Positions 6,992 to 16,027 of a stretch of DNA of 64,000 bases are shown here, piece after piece. Position 1 is the stretch's first letter, and every line of letters begins with the position of its first letter. The notes beneath the pieces are model-generated. The model ran no database searches. It was not told the origin of the DNA and worked only from the letters and a program-made list of their open reading frames with translations. Origin of the DNA: Mesorhizobium sp. B4-1-3 (GTDB lineage Bacteria > Pseudomonadota > Alphaproteobacteria > Rhizobiales > Rhizobiaceae); the NCBI RefSeq assembly GCF_006439355.1, contig NZ_VFTG01000028.1, positions 1 to 64,000 of the forward strand, written 5' to 3'. A program made the position numbers and the translations under genes.

Positions 6992-7843
6992 TCAGGTGGA
7001 GGGAATCTCCACATTGTCGATCAGCCGCGTCGTGCCGAGCCAGGCCGCCGCGAGCAGGCGGCCGTCATGGCCCCGCTGCCAGGGGCCGAGCGTGACGCTC
7101 GCGCGGGCAGCGACATAGTCGATTTTTTGGAAGCCGGCTGAGACAAGCGCCTTTGCGGCATCTTCGGTGGCGCCGGCTTCATCCGCCCCGGTTGAAAGTG
7201 CCGCCGCCGTGCGGCGCAGGACCACGTTGAACTTGCGCGCGACTTCGAGCTCGGTCGCGCCGAGATAGGCATTGCGCGATGACATGGCGAGGCCATGGGG
7301 GTCGCGCACCGTCGGCGCGCCGATGATCTCGACCTGCAGGTCGAGATCGCGGCAGAGCTGCCCGACAACGCAGAGCTGCTGGTAGTCTTTCTCCCCGAAC
7401 ACGGCGCAATCGGGCGCCGCCTGCAGGAAGAGCTTGGCCACCACGGTCGCGACACCGTCGAAGAAGCTCGGCCTGAAGTCGGTTTCCAGGCCGCGGGAGG
7501 GGCCTCCTACCGAGATATTTGTGGCGAAGCCTGCAGGGTACATTTCGCTCACGCCTGGCGTGAAGGCGAGATGGGCTCCCGCATCCCGCAACCGATCGAG
7601 GTCGCGCGCCAGCTGGCGCGGATATTTGTCGAGATCCTCGGTCGGCGCGAATTGCGTCGGATTGACGAAGATCGACACGACGCAGCGCTCGGCCCGTTCG
7701 AGCGCGATCCGGACCAGCGAGATGTGGCCGTCATGCAGCGCGCCCATCGTCGGCACCATGGCGACCTTCAGGCCGGCCTGCCGCCAGTCGCGGACCTGCG
7801 CCCGAAGGGCTGTGACGCTGTCGACGACGATTGGCGCGCTCAT
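6992..7843 (-). CDS. panC: Pantothenate synthetase
   Basis: PanC joins pantoate and beta-alanine with ATP to give pantothenate, the last step of vitamin B5 synthesis. The 283-residue protein carries the adenylate-forming HIGH-type motif PTMGALHDGH at 31-40, the FGEKDYQQL block that contacts ATP and pantoate, and the SSRN motif. Its ATG overlaps the panB stop codon by four bases (ATGA), which indicates translational coupling in a panB-panC operon. panD is not in the window. Confidence 0.97.
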   Translation of the reverse strand: MSAPIVVDSVTALRAQVRDWRQAGLKVAMVPTMGALHDGHISLVRIALERAERCVVSIFVNPTQFAPTEDLDKYPRQLARDLDRLRDAGAHLAFTPGVSEMYPAGFATNISVGGPSRGLETDFRPSFFDGVATVVAKLFLQAAPDCAVFGEKDYQQLCVVGQLCRDLDLQVEIIGAPTVRDPHGLAMSSRNAYLGATELEVARKFNVVLRRTAAALSTGADEAGATEDAAKALVSAGFQKIDYVAARASVTLGPWQRGHDGRLLAAAWLGTTRLIDNVEIPST

Positions 7844-8679
7844 GTCTTGTCCTTGGCGGAGGCTGTCGTGAAGACGTGGTCGGGGCCGGGGAAGGCGCGG
7901 CTGCGCACCTCGGCGGCGTAGCGCGCCGCCGCATCCGCTATCACACCGCGCAAGTCGGCGTATTCCTTGACGAATTTCGGCACCCGGTCGACTGTCATTC
8001 CGACCATGTCGTCGATCACCAGGATCTGGCCATCGCAGTCGCCGCTGGCGCCGATACCGATGGTCGGTATGGAGACGTGACGGGTGAGCTTCGCGGCCAC
8101 GGCCTCCATCGTGCCCTCGATGACGACCGAAAAGGCGCCGGCTTCTTCCACCGCTTCGGCATCGCTGAGCAGGGCAGCGATGTTGTCCTGCGTTCGGCCC
8201 TTGATCTTGTAGCCGCCGTCCTTCTCCACCGATTGCGGCTGCAGGCCGATATGGCCCATGACCGGTATTCCTTCGGCAACGATCGCCGCGATCCGGGAGG
8301 CCATGTCGACGCCGCCTTCGAGCTTCACGGCCTGGCAGCCCGTCTCTTCGATGATGCGCTCCGCCGCCGCCACGGCCTGCGCCGGCGAGGCCTCATAGCT
8401 GCCGGCCGGCATGTCGACCACCACGCAGGCCTTGGCCGAGCCGCGCATGACGGCCCTGCCGTGCGCGATCATCATCTCCAGCGAGGCGCCGAGCGTGGTG
8501 GCGTGGCCATGCAGGACCATGGCGACACTGTCGCCGACGAGGAGCAGGTCGACATGTGGGTCCAGCAGGCGGGCGATCGGATGGGTATAGGCGGTGAGGC
8601 AGACGATCGGCACACCGCCCTTGCGGCGGCGAATGTCTTCGGCGCTGATCCGGCTGTCGGCGGTCGGATCCCGGCTCAA
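7840..8679 (-). CDS. panB: 3-methyl-2-oxobutanoate hydroxymethyltransferase
   Basis: PanB transfers a hydroxymethyl group from methylenetetrahydrofolate to ketoisovalerate, the first committed step of pantothenate synthesis. The 279-residue TIM-barrel protein shows the Mg-binding LLVGDSVAMVLHGH block, the KLEGG motif and MGHIGLQPQS. Translation appears to start at a TTG (8679): GGGAGG lies about six bases before it, and no ATG or GTG occurs near the expected N-terminus. The gene heads the panBC operon. Confidence 0.95.
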   Translation of the reverse strand: MSRDPTADSRISAEDIRRRKGGVPIVCLTAYTHPIARLLDPHVDLLLVGDSVAMVLHGHATTLGASLEMMIAHGRAVMRGSAKACVVVDMPAGSYEASPAQAVAAAERIIEETGCQAVKLEGGVDMASRIAAIVAEGIPVMGHIGLQPQSVEKDGGYKIKGRTQDNIAALLSDAEAVEEAGAFSVVIEGTMEAVAAKLTRHVSIPTIGIGASGDCDGQILVIDDMVGMTVDRVPKFVKEYADLRGVIADAAARYAAEVRSRAFPGPDHVFTTASAKDKT

Positions 8680-8893
8680 TCGTCACCTCCCTCAAGGCGC
8701 CACCGAAACGGGGCGGATCGAGCTTTAGAAAGACAGGCAAGGCTTGGCAAGCCGGGCTGCCGCGAGCGGAACGGCTGCATCGATTTAACGCACGAAGCAT
8801 TATGTTCCGGGTGCGGCAAAACCCTTGCCTTCGCGGTGGTGTGACGCCATAAGCAGGGGAAAGGCAGGAGCCGCTGCCGCCGGGAGGATCTGG
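8680..8893. other. Divergent gap between panB and the NDUFA12 gene
   Basis: This 214-bp stretch should carry the promoters of both panBC and the complex I accessory gene. GGAGG just before 8894 is the ribosome site of the latter. I see no convincing operator or terminator. Confidence 0.3.
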
Positions 8894-9292
8894 ATGAAAA
8901 CTTTCCTGCTGCAGTTTTTCACCTGGTGGAACAGCCAGACGCTCGGCACCCGCTTCCACACTTGGCGCTTCGGCAAGAAGGTCGGCGAGGACGAGGCGGG
9001 CAACGTCTATTACGAGGGCGGGGTCGACTCGGAAGGTCGCACCCGCCGTTGGGTGATCTATCGCGACTATTCGGAAGCCTCGAAGATCCCGCCCGGTTGG
9101 CATGGCTGGATCCATCACCGAGTCGACACCGCTCCTACCAGCGAAAACTACAAGCCGCGCGAATGGCAGAAGCCGCATCAGGCGAATCCGACCGGAACGC
9201 CGTTTGCCTACCGGCCGAAGGGTTCGATCCTGACCAATCAGCATCGTCCGCAGGTGACCGGCGACTACGACGCTTGGACGCCCGGATCGTAA
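8894..9292 (+). CDS. NADH:ubiquinone oxidoreductase subunit NDUFA12
   Basis: The 132-residue protein is the bacterial homologue of mitochondrial complex I subunit NDUFA12 (B17.2), found in Alphaproteobacteria. Hallmarks are LGTRFHTWRFGKKVGEDEAG, YYEGG, the RRWVIYRDY block and PPGWHGWIHH, followed by a proline-rich tail. It assembles on the peripheral arm of complex I. The ATG at 8894 is preceded by GGAGG at a spacing of six; the longer reading from 8825 has no ribosome site. The next gene encodes a DUF2155 protein, its usual neighbour. Confidence 0.95.
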   Translation: MKTFLLQFFTWWNSQTLGTRFHTWRFGKKVGEDEAGNVYYEGGVDSEGRTRRWVIYRDYSEASKIPPGWHGWIHHRVDTAPTSENYKPREWQKPHQANPTGTPFAYRPKGSILTNQHRPQVTGDYDAWTPGS

Positions 9293-9419
9293 TCCGCGTC
9301 CACGACGCCGGTTCGGTCCTTTATCGCCACAATTGGCATTTAGCTGCTTGCTGACTGCGCAGCCATGACTAGCCTTGGGCGTTGAGAGAATCACCCGGGC
9401 GCAACCACCGGTATTTTGC

Positions 9420-10052
9420 ATGAGCTCTTCTAAGCAATTCCAGGAAAAGTGCGCAGCGGTTTTCCCTCCGGAATTGCGACCCAGGATTCCAGGCCAAACG
9501 TCAAAGGCGCTGATCGCGGCAGCGTCTCTTCTGGTCGCCTCCACGGCAGCCTTCGCTGCCGCGCAGGCGCCGGCCGCTGCGCCTGCCGCCTCCGACCGCA
9601 TCACCAATCCGGTGGCCGAGTTCGCCGGCATCGACAAGATCACCGGCCGCATCATCACCTTCGACGTCTATATCGACGAGACCGTGCAGTTCGGCGCTTT
9701 GCAGGTGACGCCTCGCGTCTGCTACTCGCGGCCGGACACGGAGCAGCCGAAGACCGATTCCTTCGTCGAGGTCGACGAGATCACGCTCGACCGCAAGATC
9801 CGTCGCATCTTCACCGGCTGGATGTTTGCCGAGAGCCCCGGCCTCAACGCCGTCGAGCACGCCGTCTATGACGTCTGGCTCAAGGGCTGCAAGCAGAAGT
9901 CGGACGTGCCGCCGCCGACCGCGGCCAAGGCCGACACGGCCAAGCCGAAGACCCAGGCCGCCAAACCCAAGGCTGCGGCGCAGCCGGCCGACGCCACTCC
10001 CGAGCCCGCTGACGCGGTGCCGAACCCGGACGACACTACCGACACGAACTGA
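9420..10052 (+). CDS. DUF2155 domain-containing secreted protein
   Basis: The protein has a signal peptide whose hydrophobic part (ALIAAASLLVASTAAFAA) begins about 31 residues after the ATG. The DUF2155 domain follows (ITNPVAEFAGIDKITGRI, then VCYSRPDTEQPKTDSFVEVDE and a WMFAESPGLNAVEH block), and then an Ala/Lys/Pro-rich tail. The gene commonly neighbours the NDUFA12 gene in Alphaproteobacteria; its function is unknown but it is probably periplasmic. The first roughly 20 residues (SSKQFQEKCAAVFPPEL) are encoded by a family A repeat, so the repeat has supplied or lengthened the N-terminus. An in-frame TTG at 9473 would skip it. Confidence 0.85.
   Translation: MSSSKQFQEKCAAVFPPELRPRIPGQTSKALIAAASLLVASTAAFAAAQAPAAAPAASDRITNPVAEFAGIDKITGRIITFDVYIDETVQFGALQVTPRVCYSRPDTEQPKTDSFVEVDEITLDRKIRRIFTGWMFAESPGLNAVEHAVYDVWLKGCKQKSDVPPPTAAKADTAKPKTQAAKPKAAAQPADATPEPADAVPNPDDTTDTN
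9434..9477 (+). repeat. Palindromic repeat, family A, copy 1 (overlaps a coding start)
   Basis: Outer arms GCAATTCC (9434-9441) and GGAATTGC (9470-9477) are exact complements. The core is AGGAAAAGTGCGCAGCGG followed by TTTTCC. It is the best-preserved plus-strand copy. It lies between the ATG and the signal peptide of the DUF2155 gene and is read in frame there. Confidence 0.8.
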
Positions 10053-10113
10053 TCTCGGAACTTGCCTGCCCTTGAGCCGTTCCCAATCGGCGACAGGCGA
10101 GGAGAATTCCGCG

Positions 10114-10497
10114 ATGACCACCAAGAAGCCGATCACCGCCAACAAGCAGGAACTTCTCGATATAGAGAGGGGCTTTTGGTCAGGCGATTCCGCCTACTAT
10201 GAAGCCAATGCCGACGTGGAGTGCCTGGTCGCATTCCCGCAGATGGCGCTGGCGATGACAAACGCCGATCTCGCCAAAACCGTCACCAAGCCTAACAGAT
10301 GGCGCGACCTCGATATCAGGTTGAAAGGCATGGTCGAGCCCGGCAGCGATATCGTTATGCTCACTTACGAGGCCAGGGCCACGCGAGAAAATGGCGAGCC
10401 CTATGCGGCGCTCGTCAGCACCGGTTATGTTCATCGCGCCGACGGTTGGAAGATGATGTTCCATGCGCAGACGCCGATCGAGGCGGCACAGGACTGA
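10114..10497 (+). CDS. NTF2-like (DUF4440-type) protein
   Basis: The 127-residue soluble protein looks like a small cone-shaped NTF2-like domain: an N-terminal helix region (QELLDIERGFWSGD), a middle segment and a C-terminal sheet with STGYVHRADGWKMMFHAQT, which closely resembles SnoaL/DUF4440 proteins. Members may bind small ligands or act as scaffolds; no catalytic residues can be named. GGAG lies about nine bases before the ATG. It sits between the DUF2155 gene and convergent aat. Confidence 0.7.
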   Translation: MTTKKPITANKQELLDIERGFWSGDSAYYEANADVECLVAFPQMALAMTNADLAKTVTKPNRWRDLDIRLKGMVEPGSDIVMLTYEARATRENGEPYAALVSTGYVHRADGWKMMFHAQTPIEAAQD

Positions 10498-10505
10498 TCC
10501 TCTCC

Positions 10506-11123
10506 TCAAGGATAAAAGACGGCTTCGCCCTTCAGCGCCACGGCGAGCATTTTCTCATACTGGCCGCGTGGCACGTCGACGGCGCCGAAGCGCTTCAAAT
10601 GCTCGGTGGTGAACTGCGTGTCGAGCAGCGCGAAACCGCGCGCCTTCAGCCGTTCGACCAGATAGTAGAGACAGGTCTTCGACGCGTCGGTCTCCCTGGC
10701 GAACATGCTTTCGCCGAAGAACACGCGACCGAGCGAAACGCCGTAGAGGCCGCCGACCAGCCGGTCCTCGCGCCAAGCCTCGACCGAATGGCAGTGGCCC
10801 AGGCGATAGAGTTCGACATAGGCTTCGCGGATTGGCGCGTTGATCCAGGTCGAGCGGCGCTCCTCGCGCTTTTCGGCGCAGCCGTCGATCGTCGCCTCGA
10901 AATCGAAATCGTAGCGGATCTCGAACGGATGCTTGCGGATCGTCTTCTTCAGGCTGCGCGGTGTATGGAACCCGTCCAGCGGAATGATGCCGCGCGTTTC
11001 TGGCCGCACCCAGAACACTTCCGGGTCGTTGGCGCTCTCGGCCATAGGGAAGACGCCGGAGGCATAAGCCCGGAGCAGCAGGTCGGTCGGAATCCGATAG
11101 CCTGGTGCGTAGGGGCGGGTCAT
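10506..11123 (-). CDS. aat: Leucyl/phenylalanyl-tRNA--protein transferase
   Basis: Aat adds Leu or Phe from tRNA to the N-terminus of proteins beginning with Arg or Lys, marking them for ClpAP (N-degron pathway). The 205-residue protein has the family blocks YASGVFPMAES, the VFWVRPETRGIIPLD strand, FHTPRSLKKT, GGLYGVSLGRVFFGESMF and LLDTQFTTEHLKRFGA. It lies 12 bases after accC in the same direction, ending the likely dsbA/aroQ/accB/accC/aat series. Confidence 0.96.
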   Translation of the reverse strand: MTRPYAPGYRIPTDLLLRAYASGVFPMAESANDPEVFWVRPETRGIIPLDGFHTPRSLKKTIRKHPFEIRYDFDFEATIDGCAEKREERRSTWINAPIREAYVELYRLGHCHSVEAWREDRLVGGLYGVSLGRVFFGESMFARETDASKTCLYYLVERLKARGFALLDTQFTTEHLKRFGAVDVPRGQYEKMLAVALKGEAVFYP

Positions 11124-11135
11124 CGCATCCCCGTG

Positions 11136-12479
11136 CTATTCACCCTTGGCCAGGTATTTTTCCAGCCAGTGGATGTCGTAGTCGCCATTGGCGATATCCG
11201 GGTTGCCGACAAGGTCGCGGAAAAGCGGCAGCGTTGTCTTGATTCCGTCGACGACGAATTCGTCGAGCGCGCGGCGCAGCCGCATCATGCATTCGACGCG
11301 GTTGCGGCCGTGCACGATCAGCTTGCCGATCAGGCTGTCGTAATAGGGCGGGATCTTATAGCCGGAATAGACGCCGGAATCGACGCGGATTCCGAGGCCG
11401 CCGGGCGTGTGGAAATGCGTGATCGTGCCTGGCGAGGGCGTGAAGGTGCGCGGGTCCTCGGCATTGATGCGGCACTCGATGGCGTGGCCGTTGAACTTGA
11501 TGTCTTCCTGCCTGACCGACAGCCCGCCGCCGGAAGCGACGCGGATCTGCTCATGCACTAGGTCAATGCCGGTGATCGCCTCGGTCACCGGATGCTCGAC
11601 CTGCAGGCGCGTGTTCATCTCGATGAAATAGAATTCGCCATTCTCGTAGAGGAACTCGATCGTGCCGGCGCCGGAATAGCCGAGATCGGCAATAGCCTTG
11701 GCGCAGATATCGCCGATGCGCGAGCGTTCCTCCGCATTGAGCGCCGGTGAATTGGCTTCCTCCCAGACCTTCTGGTGGCGCCGCTGCAACGAGCAGTCGC
11801 GCTCACCGAAATGCACGCCGCGGCCGGCCCCGTCGCCGAACACCTGCACCTCGATATGCCGCGGCTTCTGCAGATATTTCTCGATGTAGACGGCGTCGTC
11901 GCCAAAAGCCGCGCCTGCTTCCGACTTTGCCGTCTGCAGCGCGACTTCGAGGTCCGCTTCGGTATGCGCCACCTTCATGCCGCGGCCGCCGCCGCCGGCG
12001 GAGGCCTTGATGATCACCGGATAGCCGATCTCGGCGGCGACGCGCTTGGCTTCCTTGTCTTCGCTGATCGCGCCGTCGGATCCGGGCACGACCGGGATGC
12101 CGAGACGCTTTGCCGTGCGCTTGGCCTCGATTTTATCGCCCATGATGCGGATATGATCGCCCGACGGGCCGATGAAGGTGATGTTGTGGGCAGCGAGGAT
12201 GTCGGCGAACTTGGCGTTCTCCGACAGGAAGCCGTAGCCCGGATGCACCGCGTCGGCGCCGGTTATCTCGCAAGCGGCGACGATCTGGTGGATGTTGAGA
12301 TAGCTTTCGCGCGACGGCGGCGGGCCGATGCAGACGCTCTCGTCGGCGAGCCGCACATGCATGGCATCGGAATCCGCGGTCGAGTGCACGACCACCGTCT
12401 GAATGCCGAGCTCCTTGCAGGCGCGCAGCACCCGAAGCGCGATTTCGCCGCGATTGGCGATGAGGATTTTTTGGAACAT
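11136..12479 (-). CDS. accC: Acetyl-CoA carboxylase, biotin carboxylase subunit
   Basis: AccC carboxylates biotin on BCCP using ATP and bicarbonate, the first half-reaction of fatty acid synthesis. The 447-residue length is normal. It has the N-terminal ANRGEIALRVLRACKELG block, the ATP-grasp glycine loop (GGGGRGMK) and the catalytic MNTRLQVEHPVTE segment. The ATG at 12479 was chosen because AccC proteins begin MFQKILIANRGE; a GTG at 12497 overlapping the accB stop would add six residues. It follows accB by 14 bases. Confidence 0.98.
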   Translation of the reverse strand: MFQKILIANRGEIALRVLRACKELGIQTVVVHSTADSDAMHVRLADESVCIGPPPSRESYLNIHQIVAACEITGADAVHPGYGFLSENAKFADILAAHNITFIGPSGDHIRIMGDKIEAKRTAKRLGIPVVPGSDGAISEDKEAKRVAAEIGYPVIIKASAGGGGRGMKVAHTEADLEVALQTAKSEAGAAFGDDAVYIEKYLQKPRHIEVQVFGDGAGRGVHFGERDCSLQRRHQKVWEEANSPALNAEERSRIGDICAKAIADLGYSGAGTIEFLYENGEFYFIEMNTRLQVEHPVTEAITGIDLVHEQIRVASGGGLSVRQEDIKFNGHAIECRINAEDPRTFTPSPGTITHFHTPGGLGIRVDSGVYSGYKIPPYYDSLIGKLIVHGRNRVECMMRLRRALDEFVVDGIKTTLPLFRDLVGNPDIANGDYDIHWLEKYLAKGE

Positions 12480-12493
12480 CTCTTGGCTGTTCC

Positions 12494-12955
12494 TCACTCG
12501 AGGACCACCAGAGGCATCCCGTATTCGACCGGCTGGGCGTCCTCGATGAGGATCGCCGTCACCGTGCCGGCACGCGGCGAGGGGATCTGGTTCATCGTCT
12601 TCATCGCTTCGATGATGAGCAGGGTCTGGCCTTCCTTCACCTTCTGGCCGATCTCGACGAACGGCTTGGCGTCGGGCGAGGGCGCCAGATAGGCCGTGCC
12701 GACCATCGGCGAGGGCACGGCGTTCTTCGACGGATCGGCAGGCGCTGCCGCGGCGGGCTGAGCCGCTGCGGCTGCCGGAGCCGCCGCGAGCGCCGGCAGC
12801 GGCGCCGCAACCGCGTGGACGGCCTGCGACTGGCGCGACACGCGCACCTTGAGGTCGCCGAGCTCCACCTCGATCTCGGTCAGATTGGTGTCGTTCAGAA
12901 TGCCCGCAAGGTCGCGGATCAGCTGCTGGTCAACACCGTTCTTTTTTATCGACAT
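12494..12955 (-). CDS. accB: Acetyl-CoA carboxylase, biotin carboxyl carrier protein
   Basis: AccB (BCCP) carries the biotin that shuttles CO2 between AccC and the carboxyltransferase. The 153-residue protein has an N-terminal helical region, an Ala/Pro-rich linker (about residues 45-75) and the C-terminal biotinyl domain. The biotinylated lysine, residue 119, lies in EAMKTMN. The ATG at 12955 with AAGG upstream gives the usual MSIKKNGVDQQLIRDLA start; an upstream GTG overlapping the aroQ stop codon is less likely. Order aroQ-accB-accC is typical of Alphaproteobacteria. Confidence 0.97.
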   Translation of the reverse strand: MSIKKNGVDQQLIRDLAGILNDTNLTEIEVELGDLKVRVSRQSQAVHAVAAPLPALAAAPAAAAAQPAAAAPADPSKNAVPSPMVGTAYLAPSPDAKPFVEIGQKVKEGQTLLIIEAMKTMNQIPSPRAGTVTAILIEDAQPVEYGMPLVVLE

Positions 12956-12981
12956 TTTCGAGCCTTCTGTTTGGGAGCCGG

Positions 12982-13416
12982 TCACAGGCGTGCCGCCAGT
13001 GCCTGCAGCGCGAGCGTGTAGCCGAGCGGCCCGAACCCGCAGATCATGCCGACAGCAACCGGCGCGATCATGGAGACGTGGCGGAAGGGCTCCCGCGCGT
13101 GGATGTTGGAAAGATGGACTTCCGCGACGGGCAGCGGCGCGATAGAGCGGATGGCGTCGTGGATGGCGATCGAGGTGTGGCTATAGGCGCCGGGATTGAT
13201 GACGATTCCGGAAGCCTTGTCGCCGGCTTCCTGGATCCAGTCGACCAGATCGCCCTCATGGTTGGACTGGCGAAAATCGATCTCGAGTCCGAGCGCGGCG
13301 CCTGCCGCCTTGCAGTCCTCTTCGATGGCCGCAAGCGTCTTGCCGCCATAAATTCCCGGCTCGCGTTTGCCGAGCGCATTGAGATTGGGACCGTTGAGGA
13401 CGAAAATCGTTTTCAA
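12982..13416 (-). CDS. aroQ: Type II 3-dehydroquinate dehydratase
   Basis: AroQ removes water from 3-dehydroquinate in the shikimate pathway. The 144-residue length fits the dodecameric type II enzyme. Motifs: LNGPNLNALGKREPGIYG with the catalytic Tyr of the flexible loop, QSNHEGDLVDWI, NPGAYSHTSIAI, and the catalytic His in VHLSNIHAREPFR. It is upstream of accB with almost no gap, so the two are probably co-transcribed. Confidence 0.97.
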   Translation of the reverse strand: MKTIFVLNGPNLNALGKREPGIYGGKTLAAIEEDCKAAGAALGLEIDFRQSNHEGDLVDWIQEAGDKASGIVINPGAYSHTSIAIHDAIRSIAPLPVAEVHLSNIHAREPFRHVSMIAPVAVGMICGFGPLGYTLALQALAARL

Positions 13417-13541
13417 TATGGCGACCTTGTTCCACGCCGGCCCCGAGCCGGCGCACTGGCCTCTATAATGGGCATAGCCGCCCGCGAAAAGAGCGCAAGT
13501 GCGTTCTTGCGCTGTCCACAGCGGCCGGCCTCCGCAACCGC

Positions 13542-14369
13542 TTACAGCGCGCTCTTGGCCTGTTCGATCTTTTCCGCCAGAACCTGCTGACCGAGCGCTC
13601 CGAAGATCACCTCGTTGCCGACCACATAGGACGGCGTGCCGGTGATCGACAATTTCGTCGCGAGGTCATACGTGCGCGAAAGCGTTTCGGCGATGCGCGG
13701 GTCCTTCATCTTCTCGCGCAGCGCCGCCTCGTCTGCGCCGAGGGAAAGCGCCACCTTGATGGCCGTCGCTTCGGTGGCGCGGCCCTGGCCGCCGAGCAGC
13801 GCGGTGTGGAATTCGCCGTACTTCTCCGGATGCATCAGGTGGAACGCCATGGAGACGACGCTGGCCTTCTGCGAATCCGGGCTGAGGATCGGGAATTCCT
13901 TGAGCACGAAACGCAGGTCCGGGTCGGACTTGGTCAGTGCCTGCATGTCCTCGATGGCGCGTTTGCAGAAGCCGCAATTGTAATCGTAGAACTCGACGAT
14001 CGTGACTTTGCCCTTCGGGTTGCCGACGACGCCGTCGAAGGTGGAATTGAAGATTTCGTTCTTGGAATCCTTGATGACGCCGAGCGCTGCGAGTCGCTGC
14101 TCTTCTTTCTGCTTGGCCTCGAGCGCGTCCTGCACCTCGAGCAGAACCTCCGGGTTCTTCAAGAGGTAGTCGCGGATGATGCCCTCGACCTCTTTGCGAT
14201 CGATCTTGGTATCGGCGGAGGCCTTGGTATCGATGGAGGACGTGACCTGCGCCACTTGCGCGGTGTCGGCCTTCGCGGTCTGGGGGTTCCCCGCGACGAA
14301 GCCGAAGGCCAGCATGCCGAGCGCTACCGCCAGACCGCCAGCACTGCCAAGCAGGATTGTCTTGTTCAT
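13542..14369 (-). CDS. DsbA/ScsC-like thiol:disulfide oxidoreductase
   Basis: The 275-residue exported protein has an N-terminal hydrophobic segment (about 4-26), then a charged helix (KEVEGIIRDYLLKNPEVLLE) like the ScsC oligomerisation domain, then a DsbA-like thioredoxin domain. The active site is CGFC (residues 132-135) in FYDYNCGFCKR, and the cis-proline loop is GTPSYVVG. The N-terminal domain suggests an isomerase- or ScsC-like oligomer rather than classical DsbA. It precedes aroQ with a 125-bp gap. The start is the ATG at 14369, with AAGGA upstream. Confidence 0.9.
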   Translation of the reverse strand: MNKTILLGSAGGLAVALGMLAFGFVAGNPQTAKADTAQVAQVTSSIDTKASADTKIDRKEVEGIIRDYLLKNPEVLLEVQDALEAKQKEEQRLAALGVIKDSKNEIFNSTFDGVVGNPKGKVTIVEFYDYNCGFCKRAIEDMQALTKSDPDLRFVLKEFPILSPDSQKASVVSMAFHLMHPEKYGEFHTALLGGQGRATEATAIKVALSLGADEAALREKMKDPRIAETLSRTYDLATKLSITGTPSYVVGNEVIFGALGQQVLAEKIEQAKSAL

Positions 14370-14429
14370 GATTGTTGATCCTTCTTGCCTATCCTGGTGC
14401 GCCTTGGTCGCGGCCAACGCCCGGGAGGT

Positions 14430-15842
14430 TCATTTGAGTTTGTTCGATGGCGTGTAGTTTATAATATCCTGAGCGCGGACCCAGCGGGGTTCGCCGCGCT
14501 TCAATTTCTGTTGAGCGCGCATGGCGAAAATCTTCGCGTTCTTGTAGTCGCCCGAATAGTAATGGCCCTCGGCGGTGGCGAGATCCGCGGCCGGAACGTC
14601 GCCGAGCTCACCATAGGCCTGCGCCAGAAAGCGATAGGCGTCGGAATTCTCTCTGTCGCGGCCGACGCCGTTGTTGAGCTGGATGACGGCCTTCTTGAGC
14701 GAATCGGGTGTACCGACCGCCATCAGCGCCTGTCCCAGGGAGACCAATAGCAGGCCGGAGCGTGCGGGATCGAGGCTTACCGCCTTAGCATAGGCGTCCG
14801 CCGCATCCTTCGGCTTGTTGATCTTCATCAGGATGTCGCCGCGCAACTCCTGGAAATACGGGTTCTTCGGCTGTTCCTTGATGAGTGCCGCCGTCTTGGT
14901 CAGCGCCGCGCCCGGATTGCCATAGAGATAGGTCTGCTGCGCGTCGCCGTAGCGAGAGGCGAGGCTGGTCGGATTTTTGCGCATCAGCCGCGCGACGGCA
15001 GCCTGGCCCTGCATATAGGCGGCGATCTTGATGCGCATCATGTCATGCCGCTGCTGCAGCGCCGGCGGGTCGATCGTGTTGACGAAGGGGCTTTGCTTGA
15101 CGAGCGCTTCGAGGTTGGCGATGCGCTCCTGCGGCATCGGATGGCTGATCCGGTAGGGATCGACCTGGGTGCCGGCCAGCGACAGCGCGCTCTGGAAGCG
15201 GCCGAAGGTCTTCAGCATGCCCATGCCGGATTGGCCGGTGGCGTTGAGATAGGTGATCGCGGAACGGTCGGCGGTGATCTCTTCGGTGCGCTGGTAGGCA
15301 AGGATCGCGCGCTGCGCCATCTCGCCGCCGCCGGCGGCGACGCCCATGCCGGCCCCTGCTAGGCCACGGCTGTTGGTGGTGGCCCCGGCAACCATGGCGC
15401 CGGCGCCGAGCAGCGTGGCGATGATGGCCATGGTCTTGGCGCGGTCGAGCTGGTCGCGCAATTTCTGCTGGTGGCCGCCGGCGATATGGCCGGCCTCGTG
15501 CGCGATGACGCCGATGATCTCGTTCGGCGTCTCGGCGGTCACCAGCGCGCCGGTGTTGACGAACAGGCGCCGCCCGGTGACGAAGGCGTTGAAGCTCTGG
15601 TCGTTGACGAGCACGATGTCGATACCGTCATTGGCGAGCCCCGCCGCCTTGAAGATCGGCCGGGCATAGTCGCGCACCAGCGCCTCGATCTCGGCGTCGC
15701 GGACCACCGGCACGCCCTGCGCGAAGGCGCTGACCGAGTTCGACACGGCGACGGCGGCGGCAAGCATAAGCGTCGCGAAACCGCGCACGGTTCGGCTGAA
15801 GGAGATCGATTTGCCAATCGATGGTCGGGGTCGGCTCAACAT
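14430..15842 (-). CDS. M48 family metalloprotease with TPR domain (BepA/YfgC-like)
   Basis: The 470-residue protein has a signal peptide (about residues 15-42). Its zinc metallopeptidase domain carries HEAGH at 115-119, with a further acidic ligand likely in EEITADRSAITYL near 195. The C-terminal half holds tetratricopeptide-type helices (for example KDAADAYAKAVSLDPARSGLL). This is the layout of BepA, a periplasmic protease and chaperone for outer-membrane protein assembly; that role is inferred by similarity of layout. It ends 60 bases before the DsbA-like gene, reading the same way, fitting a shared role in envelope protein folding. Confidence 0.92.
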   Translation of the reverse strand: MLSRPRPSIGKSISFSRTVRGFATLMLAAAVAVSNSVSAFAQGVPVVRDAEIEALVRDYARPIFKAAGLANDGIDIVLVNDQSFNAFVTGRRLFVNTGALVTAETPNEIIGVIAHEAGHIAGGHQQKLRDQLDRAKTMAIIATLLGAGAMVAGATTNSRGLAGAGMGVAAGGGEMAQRAILAYQRTEEITADRSAITYLNATGQSGMGMLKTFGRFQSALSLAGTQVDPYRISHPMPQERIANLEALVKQSPFVNTIDPPALQQRHDMMRIKIAAYMQGQAAVARLMRKNPTSLASRYGDAQQTYLYGNPGAALTKTAALIKEQPKNPYFQELRGDILMKINKPKDAADAYAKAVSLDPARSGLLLVSLGQALMAVGTPDSLKKAVIQLNNGVGRDRENSDAYRFLAQAYGELGDVPAADLATAEGHYYSGDYKNAKIFAMRAQQKLKRGEPRWVRAQDIINYTPSNKLK

Positions 15843-16027
15843 AGGTCCACTGGTAGACGAGCGGGCGAAGGATGAAAAGTCGGCGCCGCAACTTCCTGCG
15901 CGCTTGTGATCCCCATATCAATCGGGCATTTGTGCGACGCTGCCCTTTAGCTAGGGCAGTTCAGGGGCAAGTCAGCAACGGTTTGCGTCCCGCATTTCGC
16001 CGAACAACGGCAGTTGGAAGAGGTCAA

